NCBI GenBank assembly: GCA_000711775.1
Contig: ARYC01017246.1
Coordinates: 1 to 64,000, forward strand
Reading direction: 5' to 3'
Source of the DNA: Oxytricha trifallax
Taxonomy: Eukaryota > Ciliophora > Spirotrichea > Sporadotrichida > Oxytrichidae
Length of the DNA: 64,000 bases
Shown: positions 13,024-22,506 of the stretch, piece after piece
Position numbering within the stretch: position 1 is the first letter of the stretch
How the letters are laid out: each line of letters starts with the position of its first letter
Translations under genes and position numbers: made by a program
The notes under the pieces: generated by a model
Told to the model about the DNA's origin: nothing
Database searches by the model: none
The model's input: the letters and a program-made list of their open reading frames with translations, nothing else

Positions 13024-13665
13024 AAATATTAGTAAATATTTGCTTATTATAGGAAATGTAAATGAATAATCAAGATTTCATTCTTATAATAATATATTTA
13101 AATATTAAATAATGGCGAAGCCATGTTTGAAATAATTGAATTAAAAAATTTCGAGCAAGTCTTCGGTATAAAATATAAAATTAGTAATTTTTATATGTTT
13201 GATTAGTAAATTAAAAATTATAATTAAAATTAACATTTCATATTCTTAAAATGGATGTTCATATATAACGAAATTTATTTATACCATTTGATACTAATAA
13301 TAATTATATTGGATAACATTTTCACCAATCAATATCATAGATACTATATAAAATACAAATACCGTTGCTAAATAGAGAATATTTTGTTGCTATATTTAAT
13401 ATTCCAGTAAATCACTTTCACTTTATCGCAAAACTCTCTCCATTTTAAGAATATGAAATGTTAATTTTAATTATAATTTTTAATTTACTAATCAAACATA
13501 TAAAAATTACTAATTTTATATTTCAACCGAAGCCTTGCTCGAAATTTCTTAATTAAATTATTTCGAACAATGCTTCGCCATTATTTAATATTTAAATATA
13601 TTATTTTAAGAATGAAATCTTGATTATTCATTTACATTTCCAATAATAAGCTAATATTTACTAAA
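13024..13665. repeat. Large palindromic (foldback) element edged by AAT repeats
   Basis: Two arms of about 230 bp pair with each other: 13024-13252 (starting AATATTAGTAAATATTTG and containing AATGGCGAAGCC) and 13441-13665 (containing GGCTTCGCCATTATTT-like sequence in reverse). About 190 bp of unrelated sequence lies between them. AAT/ATA triplet runs flank both outer ends (about 12965-13022 and 13660-13702). No open frame of note was found inside. It looks like a foldback or MITE-type element inserted in a triplet repeat, or one that carries the repeat as its end. Confidence 0.7.
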
Positions 13666-13960
13666 TAATAATAATAATAATAAAAATAATAATAATAATA
13701 CTCAGCATTCTTTGCACATTCATTGATTAAGTTAAATTTTACTTATCATTAAAATTTATAAAAATAACTAAAATTAAAATTTGATTGAACATGCATAAAA
13801 TTATAATATTTTTATTATAATATAACTTTAAAAATATTTGTAAAAAATATTTATTTTTAATTTTTTTATTTAATATACGTTTAAGAGATAAATTGAATTG
13901 AAAAACTTAAATAAGAATTTGGCAATTTAAAGAATCATTGTGTTCAGTGTTTATAAATGC
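13666..13960. other. AAT repeat and AT-rich spacer
   Basis: Begins with the right-hand AAT microsatellite (to about 13702) and continues as plain AT-rich DNA. Nothing else seen. Confidence 0.5.
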
Positions 13961-13969
13961 TCTAAACAA

Positions 13970-14820
13970 GTAATTTTCTCTATTTTTAAAAAGGTATCCC
14001 CGGAGTTAGAAACCGTGAAGATATCAAATTAAAACGATAAAATTCCAGGATATAAGAACCTCTTAAGAATTCATCAAGCAAGTAATAGGAACATGCCAAT
14101 TAATAGTTGACTGTTGATTTTATAAAAATGATACATCTGATCAGAATTTATAAAAAGAAATATATAAAAATAGATAAATATATAAAACAATCAAAATGTG
14201 AAAATAAGATGGTGTTGCTAGAGCTGCTGGTTATTCACTAAAATTTGAAAGTTACAAAGAAATATAATTAATATTTTTATATTTCAACAATGCTACCATC
14301 AAGAGCATATTGTCGCTAGACTGAAGGCTTAAAAGACTTGGAGACAAAATTCTAAAAACAAAAAAGATCAGGTAGATGGTGTCTTATATGAAGGATAATG
14401 GATGAATGATATAAACTGTTTTAAGATACCATTTTTACTAAAGCTAATCCTAATACTTAATTATAATATCATTTTTCAATTTGAATAAAAGATTTCCTCT
14501 TATTTTTCATTATTCTTGCAACATAGAGTGCATCAAGGATAAGATAGGAGTTAAGAGAAAGACTTCTGTGATCTCAGATTTGCCTATATTTACAAAGAAA
14601 ACCTTCAATATAATTTCATTAGTGATTACTTTTCTGAGCAGGTCATACAACATGTATTTACTAGAAGGAATATTATCTTGAATTGCAAACAGTCATCAAA
14701 GAAAGTCAGTCATGGCAGAGAAACAAATAAGACATACGAAATCCGAAAGACCACATAGGACTAACCATTAGGAAATAAGTGGAATAGCGCTTGCTATGGG
14801 TATTTTTTCCCCAATACATT
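13970..14820 (+). pseudogene. Possible gene (left part) interrupted by TBE-A
   Basis: This stretch is richer in G/C and codon-like compared with its surroundings. Coding-like pieces appear in more than one frame: KVSPELETVKISNQNDKIPG near 14000-14060, DGVARAAGYSLKFESYKE near 14208-14260, and an open frame with no TGA from about 14284 to the TBE junction at 14820. That frame includes VDGVLYEGQWMND, which resembles half of a MORN repeat, and ends YGYFFPNT. Frame changes may reflect short introns or germline-only inserts (IESs) between somatic segments. If one ATT copy is kept and TBE-A removed, the last frame continues into the right flank. No complete protein could be built, so the identification is tentative. 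Confidence 0.35.
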
Positions 14821-15002
14821 CAAAACCCCAAAACCCCTGAAGTTGTTTGATTGAGTTTTTGATTGATGAAAGTAGACTATTAACGCATGCTTTATTAGGG
14901 TTTTAATAGGTTTATGTAGGGGTTTAGGGTTATAATGTAATATAAATTAGTGTGTAATGCAAGTGTTTTATATTTATTATTCACTCAAACAGTACTTTAG
15001 CA

Positions 15003-16426
15003 TCATGAGGCAGCTTTCTAAACTTTATCTCCTATCCAACTTACAATTTAGTCTATTGTATGGTAAGCTCTGTGATTAGGCTTAATAATTATCTACTCAG
15101 CCATGTCTTTCATTCTACCTTTTATCTTATTCTAGTCTAGATATTGCTGTATTCTCTGTTTTGAATCTTTCTCTCTTTTGCAGCTATAGTAATCATTTCT
15201 TGCCATATCGCATTCACAAATAATTGCTGCTAGAGCCCATATATCCCACTTAATATCACCATCTCTCCAGTCCTCTCTTTCCGGAAAGTATCCAGGAGTA
15301 CCATACACGTTGCCAAGTCCTGAAGCTTCAACTCTCTATGATCTATTGAAATCTATTATTACTACTCTGAGAGGTTAAAAGTCAAGCATTATATTCTCAG
15401 GCTTCAAATCTCTATGAACATATCCAAGAGTGTGACAGCTCCTCAATGCCTTTGCAAACATTTGTAAGAATAAGAGGTAAGTACTTTGGTATCCTTTAAT
15501 CTTAAATGTAGTCTCTTAATGTCATTTAATATAGAGGAAGAAGAAAAGCTACATGATCTTGAGCAAGCAGAATAGCATCGAGCTTTATTATAAATCTGCA
15601 CTATCTATCTCTTGACTTCGTAAATGCTTGGTATTCATTTACGAATTCCATTTGATACTTGTCATCGCATTTGAAGTAGTTGAACGGATATATCTTGTAT
15701 GCGAACTACTTATCTGTTATGACATTCTTCTCAAATTTATCCTAAAGGATAAGATAATTTCTTTACACTCTTTAAGATCAATTATATTCAATATTGGAAG
15801 TTTAAGTGCATGCATCTTAAGAGTGATTTTTACTATCTCTGAGGCTGGGAGATTTCTTACTGCTATAATAAGTTAATTTTCTTTCTTTACTCTTTGTTCC
15901 AAAGTTTCTAAAGGGTCTCTTGGCTTTCTTTTTTAAGGAAGACCTCACCAGTCTCTGGATCTATTACTTCAAACTTATTGCCATGATGGTTTTATAGATG
16001 AACTTTTAGATCCCTTGAATGATTATATTACTTATTGCAGTAAGGGCAGAAATATTTTCCATATATCTTATCATGCTTAAGATAGAGCTTGGGCTTGTTA
16101 GAATGCTGCTCTAAGATATGACGCTTAAGAGCAGATTGATAAGTGAAGTTCATCTCACACTCCTCACATAAATGTAATGCTTTTATTTCTTTTTTCTCTT
16201 CCTCCTCTTCAACCATTTTCATTGGAACTTCGCATTAAATTTCTTAGCTCTGCATTTCTATTTAACAACTGAATTGCTATGCAAAGTCTGATACCTAAAG
16301 TTAGAAAATTTCAGGTTCGTACTAGGTAGAGGCATCGCAAGTCTCAATTTTCTTTTGATTCATGAAAGAAAGTTTTTGCTGGCTAATGCCAAGCAATGCC
16401 GCTTTTCTAAGTAAGTTACCGCTCAT
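15003..16426 (-). pseudogene. TBE-A zinc-finger / protein-kinase-like ORF, frameshifted
   Basis: Starts MSGNLLRKAALLGISQQKLS at 16426. A C2H2 finger (CEECEMNFTYQSALKRHILEQH, about 16110-16170) is followed by a second finger (CPYCNK...H...H). A kinase-like domain follows: catalytic loop HRDLKPEN at 15393-15416, then DFN instead of DFG, then GTPGYFPE. The last codons are KAAS plus TGA at 15003-15005. The frame breaks at least three times: after the fingers (~15900), before EKNVITDKQFAYKIYPFNYF (~15725) and between RDYIQ and the segment leading to GYVHRD (~15500). Length and domain order match the '57-kDa' TBE ORF. The role of this protein in transposition is unknown in general. Missing bases rather than introns are the simplest explanation of the breaks. 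Confidence 0.8.
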
Positions 16427-16991
16427 TTTATAAATACTATTAATTATTATACAAGCTATTTAAATTCTACCTTTATACAAGAGTAAGAGCATATTCTCAA
16501 AGGTTAAGAGAGGTTTAATGAGAACAGAGTACGAGACATTAGTTTTATATTTCTTAGATTTAGTGATAATTTATAAACTAATTCATCCATTTTATTCATT
16601 AAAATGCACCTAAATGTGTTTTGTGAAGTTAGGTGGTGCTCCTAAAGCTGTTCTTGTAAATTTAGGAGGGGAGATTTTAAAATTTAATTTTTTTAATGTA
16701 CCTCCTAATACGGTTTTGAACTTTAATATAACCACCTAATTAAGTTTTAAATAAATTAGGAGCACCACCTAATTAAATTAATTATTATTAGGAGCAATTT
16801 AATGGAGAAAGTTTGATAAAAATGGAAGTCAAACTTTGAAACTTGGAGAAAGTTCTTCCATCTTTCTCTTACTATCTTATTCAGGTTGACCTCCAGTTGG
16901 ATCTCTCTATTTAGTAGTAAAATTTTAGTAAGTTTAGAATGGATATCCATAATTTTAAATTTCATAAACATTTATAGAAAGTGGAAGCAAG
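16427..16991. promoter_or_regulatory. TBE-A divergent intergenic region with AGGAGCACCACCTAATTAA repeats
   Basis: Lies between the 5' ends of the minus-strand kinase gene and the plus-strand 22-kDa type gene. From about 16615 to 16800 it contains several copies, in both orientations, of a unit like TTAGGAGCACCACCTAATTA. The matching region of TBE-B has the same kind of repeats. Position and conservation suggest a two-way promoter or a protein-binding array; this is inference. Confidence 0.55.
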
Positions 16992-17782
16992 ATGGAGTCT
17001 ATGAATGATGCAATGAAGAGAATACAATCTCAAGAATTGATAGGAAAATTTCGAAGTAAGGAGGACCTCTATAGATATTTGGTATAGCAAGGTAAGCTTT
17101 TATTAAATACTAATATATTAACCATAGTTGGATTGTTCTTGCCAACTCAGGAAGGAACAAAAATATCATTCTTAAAAGCCTTACTAAGTGAAGAGAAAAA
17201 AGCTTTTAAGACCAATGAAATAAAGATGATTGAGATACCTAACTACCCTGAAATCTCAGTGACAAATCTCTATGATGATGCGATGAGTGATCCAGATGTT
17301 GCTCTGTACCTACCATCAAAGTTACAACTCTCAAATAAGTTACCAGAGAGAAACTTCTTCTTTGGAGTTCTTGGAACTCTTAAACCAGAGTACTTAAGTG
17401 AAGTAATTTAAGAAGCTCATAAGAAACGCTACAGCATCTCTCCTGAAGAGAAAGAGAAGCAGGGAATCAAAATCAGTGACTCATGGCTGTAGGAACTGCA
17501 GAAGCATCCATTCATCTCAAGTAAACATAGACTTCTAACTTTATAGAAAAACCTGGTACTGCTATATACTTGATGAAAGAGCGCAGCAAATTAAACAGAG
17601 AGAGAAAGTCTCAAGTAAAACATGAATTGAGTAAGAGACTCTTCAAAGATTTATAAAAGCCAGAAGAGATGAACATAGATGCAGGAGCTGGCACTAAGAG
17701 AAGAAACATAGGCCCAAGCAAGCCTTAAGAGGAAGAAAAGAAAGAGAAGCCAAATCCCTTTACGGGCAAATTTAATATGTGA
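16992..17782 (+). CDS. TBE-A '22-kDa' type ORF, three exons, 242 aa
   Basis: Exons 16992-17091, 17128-17520 and 17547-17782; total 729 nt, TGA at 17780-17782. Intron 1 is 36 nt (GTAAGC...CCATAG, with ACTAAT inside). Intron 2 is only 26 nt (GTAAACATAG...TTATAG, with a CTAACT branch-like site). Both intron positions and lengths recur in TBE-B, although the intron bases differ, which supports real splicing. The protein starts MESMNDAMKRIQSQ, has LYLPSKLQLSNKLPERNFFF in the middle and ends in a charged Lys/Glu/Pro tail. No known domain was recognised. Its middle position fits the ORF of unknown function in TBE elements. The frame is clean once spliced. Confidence 0.78.
17092..17127 (+). other. 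36-nt intron 1 of the TBE-A 22-kDa type ORF
   Basis: Begins GTAAGCTTTT and ends TTAACCATAG. Removal joins CAA-G to TT-GGA-TTG and keeps the reading frame. The intron in TBE-B at the same codon and phase is also 36 nt. Confidence 0.75.
17521..17546 (+). other. 26-nt intron 2 of the TBE-A 22-kDa type ORF
   Basis: GTAAACATAG...TTTATAG. Without removal the frame reaches TGA after 14 more codons. With removal the C-terminal third (KKPGTAIYLMKERSKLNRE) stays in frame to the end. TBE-B has a 26-nt segment at the same site that starts with GC instead of GT. Confidence 0.72.
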
Positions 17783-17788
17783 ACTTAT

Positions 17789-18838
17789 TCATTCGTTTAA
17801 ATCTAAAACTTATTTATAAACACAAAATCTCCCTTCTCTTGCGCATACTTTTGCTTTATCATCGCTGACTCTTTTAGCAGCACTCTTAATAAAATCTACT
17901 GTATCTATCTTCAGATCGTGTATCAGATGATAGAGCAGAAGTTTCTTGTAGTGGCCTTTTAATAGGCCCCAATATAGTTCAATTCCATTGAATTGAGGGC
18001 TATAAGGAACATTAAATACAGGTGTTATGTTTAGCCTTTCATATTCTCTCCTTGAGTCTTTAGTTTTATGAACTGATAAGTTATCAACAAACAGGATAAT
18101 TTCTTATTCAGCATACTTATCTCTTAGCTATTGCAAAAATTTAATATATTATTCAGTCTTAATAGAGCGAGGGTGGATAACATAAGTCTCAAGCCCACTA
18201 TCTTCACTGATTCCACCAAGGATTGCATGAGTTTATACCTTAACCTTTTGATCATAAACTTCTATGTTGCTGTACCTCTTATACCATGACCTCGATATGA
18301 AGGTATTAAACGTGAATACTGCCTCATCAGCATGTATGAACTTTATATTATGCTCTTAAGCCCTCTGCATTTAATCGAATATATAATTTAAATTATCCTT
18401 ATAAAATGGAACATTAAAGTCGATCACTCTCTTAATGCGATTGACTGTCTTGTAAGATATACCATTCTTTTTATAGATATTAGCTATGGATTATGCAGAG
18501 ATGTGTAGCTCAGGAAATTGGCGATGAAACATCACAGCCCTCTAGGCCAGAGAGAAATGAGCCCAGTATTTTAGAGTCTTATCATTAATAAGATAATCGA
18601 TATGATGCTACTAGAATTTTAAAGGTCTTTTAGGCTTAGAATTAAGATGCTATCTCTTTAAATTCAATGCTAATTGACAGTGTGACCTAACTGTAGCAGG
18701 AGATTTATGGAGCAGTCTTGCAATAGATGTGTAATTTAGAATAGGTCTGAGTTGATCACTATAATCATTACATCCATAACGCAACTTAAACAATAAATCT
18801 ATATATTCACTGTCATAAACTGATCCCAAACCTCGCAT
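17789..18838 (-). CDS. TBE-A transposase (42-kDa type, DD34E), 349 aa, intact
   Basis: 350 codons from ATG 18838 to TGA 17789-17791 with no internal TGA. The N-terminus is helix-rich and suits DNA binding (SIARLLHKSPATVRSHCQLA). The catalytic triad is visible: D171 in IHADEAVF, D252 in LFVDNLSVHKT and E287 in PYSPQFNGIELYWGLLK, with 34 residues between the second Asp and the Glu, as in the Tc1/mariner/IS630 superfamily. Length and motifs match the TBE 42-kDa transposase. It would cut at the C4A4 ends and act in the nucleus. The 3' end faces the 22-kDa type gene (stop codons 6 bp apart), so the two transcripts converge. The intact triad and open frame mark this copy as recently active or kept by selection. 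Confidence 0.92.
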
Positions 18839-18976
18839 ATTCTCACTTAAATTACTGATATTTAAACCATTAACCCCTACATAAACCCTATTAAAACCCT
18901 AATAAAGCATGCGTTAATAGTCTACTTTCATCAATCAAAAACTCAATCAAACAACTTCAGGGGTTTTGGGGTTTTG

Positions 18977-19272
18977 ATTAGTCCCTCTACTCCTTCCATT
19001 GGATTAGTATGATTCGAGGTAATAAGATTGATAATTCTAAGGGTTAATTTCAGAATAAATTTATTAAATAGTATCTTACCTCTCCAATAGTCTTCAATTA
19101 AACATGACTTAAAAAGAAAACATATCAATCAAAAATTGTTCAGAGTATCCTAAGCAAATTAACAAGTAAGATTTTTTACCTCTTATAAATCTCTATAATT
19201 TAATTTAAGTTCAATAATAATAATCATAAAGATTCAAATTAACTACAGCCATATTTTCACAGAACATGATAT
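18977..19272 (+). pseudogene. Possible gene (right part) after TBE-A, with a 35-nt intron
   Basis: Joining 14820 to this flank (one ATT kept) continues the frame as LVPLLLPLDQYDSR. A typical 35-nt intron (19019-19053, GTAATAAG...TTTCAG) then joins to INLLNSILPLQQSSIKHDLK, still open. A second GTAAGA at about 19167, with a CTACAG acceptor near 19249, would lead to a TGA at about 19270. The splice sites resemble those in the TBE genes and the small gene at 21009. Tentative: short matches in AT-rich DNA can mislead. Confidence 0.35.
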
Positions 19273-19374
19273 GGCCTTTATTTTTGATTTTGTTTAAATT
19301 TACTATTTTTATTTAATTTAATTCTCATTTTTAATGCAATAATAAAGTTTTTAATTAATCCATCTCTTTTTTTT

Positions 19375-20980
19375 TAAAAGTCCACCGGCCAATCTTTTCA
19401 AAAACACTATCGGTCGGACTGTCTATCATTTCTAAATATTGTCCGCTAATCAATAATATCTTAACATCGTCTGGCGACTCAAAATTAATGATCAGATTCC
19501 AAATAGAACTAAAAGAATATAACTTTGATAAAACACAATGATCTAAGTATTAGACTTTATTAAAGAGGTTTTATTAAATCAATCAAAAATTTAAGAAGGT
19601 ACCCAATATATTCCAAAAGGTATATAGGAAGATCTGTTTCGAAAAATAAATGAAAAACAAAGATTTAAGTCATATAAGAGAAATTAATTTTTGTGAGAAT
19701 TGAAAAAATAAATACACAAATTAAACTTATTTGGTAAATATATAGGAGAGATAATTTATATATTTATATGAGGGATCAATACTAAATTAGGCAATTAAAC
19801 TGGCGAATTCAATAAGTACATCAGGATGCTTAAGAGTGAAAGCATAGAAACTATTAGCAAAAATGATGTTATTTAATTCTTACTATTGCTGGAGATACCT
19901 TGCTTAGACAGCAAGCTCTAATGAAATGAATTGTAATTCTTTCCTTTCTTTTTATTTGTATGGAACATTCAGTTTAGGGTCTTAACTTTAGATCGTGGCT
20001 CTTCAACATAAAGATATTCTATACTTAAGCTTCTCAAATTTCAGAATGTTGACACTTTTTTCAGAATAATGACATATATGTAGATTTTAAATAACAGATT
20101 CTAAAAGATGAAGCTAATAGAGACTCCATTGCTTCCTTAGCAGCGAGTACGACCACAGTATCAGCATCTTTATAGCGTAATGTGTTTGATATTTAACTTA
20201 CAGCAATCAATTTATTGGCTACTTAAGCAAATGATCAAATTCTTTCATAGAGAAATCAGAAATTTTAAGTTTCAATTTTGCAAATGAAGAATGGGGTGAA
20301 CCTTTGAATGATGGCCATCAAAGTGGCCTCACATGATTCTCTATGAAAAGAAGCAGGGAGATGAAATCTACGACTCGGACGTCTTTCCCAGGGGCCAAGT
20401 TAATTGAGCTTCTTTGTATCCCATGTTTTTCTGTAGCCATTTAATCAGGGACCTTTAGCATGTCTTTTAGTTGTATCTCGTTATTTAATCATGTCCTTCT
20501 TGCATTCAAATAATTCCTTAAGCGCTTTGCCTGTTTTCTCTCGTGCTAACCTGGATTTCTCCCTCATACAGTAAGTAACCTTGGCGTTTTCATAATAGTA
20601 TGATAAAAACCTTAGGAGATTTATCGCTTGACATTAGAAGAGCTAAGCACTCCTGATGCATTATCTTTATAGCTAGAGGATTTTTAGCATCTCATCCAAG
20701 GTAGCTCACATAATTTTACAGAGCTTCGATTATCTTCTTCACCCAAAAGGTAACATGCTCAGATTTCAGGAGTCAAATAAGATTTATGCTTGGGTATCAA
20801 GGAATACAAGACCTTCTATTTTTCTTATTCTTGCAATCATTGTGCTTAATACTAGTAAAATTAAATCGAATGTGTTAAAATATCATGTCATCTTATTTGC
20901 ATGCTAAACACAAGGATTATCTGCCTTGCAAGAGATGCTCTCCATATTGGTTGGCCCTTCCTTTATAGCTACTAATTACA
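19375..20980 (-). pseudogene. Block of broken coding pieces, product unknown
   Basis: Higher in G/C than its surroundings. On the minus strand coding-like pieces follow one another in changing frames: MESISCKADNPCVQH (near 20945), EHVTFWVKKIIEAL (near 20760), LLRFLSYYYENAKVTYCMRE with a charged coiled-coil-like continuation (20460-20600), INLAPGKDVRVVDFISLL (near 20370), WPSFKGSPHSSFAKLKLKIS (near 20290), LAAKEAMESLLASSF (near 20130) and FESPDDVKILLISGQYLEM (19390-19480). TGA codons or shifts separate them. This may be an old pseudogene or a germline gene split by IESs; the pieces could not be joined into one protein. No family was recognised. Confidence 0.4.
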
Positions 20981-21008
20981 ATATAAAATAGGAAATCGAT
21001 AATTAATA

Positions 21009-21273
21009 ATGAAATAAATAACTAGGAGATGGAAACTTATAGAGATCAAATCTTATGGAGCGGTTACACTAACAAAAAATGTAAGTTTCAAAAAACATAT
21101 CTTAATATTATATTTTATAGAGATCCAACCCAGTAAGAGCCGATATAGCACGAGAAAGACAACTCGCAGCAGAATTGAACAGAAGATAAATTCAACGAAA
21201 TCAAGAACAAAATGCCCGATTATCTTAAGAAGAGTGGCTAGACTAAGTATCGTTCTTATAATTCATATTTTGA
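21009..21273 (+). CDS. Small two-exon gene, 74 aa, hypothetical
   Basis: Exon 1 is 21009-21080 and exon 2 is 21121-21273, with a 40-nt intron (GTAAGTTTCA...TTTTATAG) in phase 0. The joined protein starts MKQITRRWKLIEIKSYG and continues with an arginine/glutamate/glutamine-rich helix (ADIARERQLAAELNRRQ), likely coiled coil, ending FLQFIF plus TGA. The composition differs clearly from the AT-driven background, which is the main reason to accept it. It could be one exon pair of a larger, broken gene. Function unknown. Confidence 0.42.
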
Positions 21274-21339
21274 TTATTATAATAAGTTTTCTGTTAAGCT
21301 GATTAAATTTCCATTTTAAATTAAATGATTTCACTTATT

Positions 21340-21474
21340 TTTCATAAATGCTCTATTTACTGCCTTATGATGTTACTGCTTTTTAAAGATAATACAGCAA
21401 AAGACAGGTATGTCTCTGGTTCCAATCTCCTTTTACCAAACTCATATGCATGCTGAGGAACCCTGCTACTATTA
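21340..21474 (-). pseudogene. Coding fragment cut by a MITE (3' part)
   Basis: Minus-strand frame RVPQHAYEFGKRRLEPETYL continuing to IIRQQIEHL and TGA at about 21347. It begins right at the edge of the MITE at 21475-21888. The piece on the other side (21889-21985, RLPKQGDLKYLLFQRSLK) may be its upstream half. No family recognised. Confidence 0.38.
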
Positions 21475-21888
21475 TAGTAGAATACATTTGAATTTGGAAA
21501 ATTAAGTATAAATTAATATATTATAAATCAAAATCGTGGCAGTTAAAGTTGGCCAATTTGAACGATCTTGAGCTCATTCGATAGAGAATTAAAATTTAGC
21601 TGGACTTTATTATTGCCGGTACTATTTTATCGCATCTCTGGAGCGAGATAACTTCACTTTAATTAAAAACCTCTAAATTCATTAAATTATACCCACACAT
21701 TGAAGTGAGGTTATCTCGCTTCAGAGATGCGATAAAATAGTACCGCCAATAATAAAGTCCAGCTAAATTTTAATTCTCTATCAAATGAGCTCAAGATCGT
21801 TCATATTGACCAACTTTAACTGCCACGATTTTGATTTATAATATATTAATTTATAATTAATTTTCCAAATTCAAATGTATTTCTACAT
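21475..21888. mobile_element. Foldback MITE, copy 1 (about 414 bp)
   Basis: Ends TAGTAGAATACATTTGAATT and, inverted, CAAATGTATTTCTACA. The arms are about 180 bp and pair almost fully (for example GTACTATTTTATCGCATCTC at 21621 with its complement at about 21730). A spacer of about 50 bp lies between them. TA lies just outside both ends, as in Tc1/mariner-type insertion. No coding capacity. It belongs to the same family as 24593-25003. Confidence 0.85.
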
Positions 21889-22506
21889 TAATGAATATGT
21901 GGCAGTGATACTTTAGGCTTCTCTAGAATAATAGGTACTTCAAATCACCCTGCTTTGGTAGTCTTGGTTAGAAAGGTTATCATTTATAGCTGTTATGATA
22001 AAAATTTAATTCAAGCCAATAATATAGTAGGATCACTTAAAAATTTATTTTGCTTCTTTCTAATTAAAATTAAAGTCCTATATTTAAATATATTTGTATA
22101 TATTAATTTAATTGTAAATAACATAAAGCAACCTACACTTAATAATAATTTAAATATACGATTAATATAAATTTGAATTTAAAATTAACTACCACCTTAT
22201 CCCTGAATGTATCATTCTTTTATTAAAAAAAGGAAAGAAACTTACATATTTATATTCTAAATTTTCAATTATATTTAATGATAAAGATGCATAACACTCT
22301 TTAGCAATAAAGTTTAACTTTAAGAACTGATGTATATTTATAAATTTTTATTAATTTTAATTGTGTGTGTTTTAATTATTATATTTAAATTTATAGTTTT
22401 AATACTAATATATAAAATCGTTCGACTTTGATCATTTTTAAACTTATAATTAATAAATAGATTATTGGTTTTTTGTAAATTTAAAGAATTAAATTTCATT
22501 ATTAAA
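21889..22506. other. Flank of MITE copy 1 and AT-rich spacer
   Basis: 21889-21985 may encode the upstream half of the fragment split by the MITE (minus strand, RLPKQGDLKYLLFQRSLK). The rest up to the stop of copy 1B is AT-rich with nothing recognised. Confidence 0.4.

Larger units (their letters stand above)
14821..18976. mobile_element. TBE-type transposon A (4156 bp)
   Basis: The ends are perfect inverted copies starting CAAAACCCCAAAACCCC and running on for about 100 bp (to about 14930 and from about 18865). ATT occurs on both sides (14818-14820 and 18977-18979), which fits the 3-bp AnT target duplication known for Oxytricha TBE elements. Inside are three genes in the known TBE order: zinc-finger/kinase on the minus strand, a '22-kDa' type gene on the plus strand and a DDE transposase on the minus strand. 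The transposase and 22-kDa type genes are intact by reading; the kinase gene is not. In Oxytricha such elements are germline-limited and removed during macronuclear development, and their transposases have been implicated in that process. Confidence 0.95.

Noticed and set aside
18943-19128. Minus-strand frame overlapping the right end of TBE-A
   Set aside because: Runs across the transposon end into flanking DNA; its last residues are the translated C4A4 repeat.
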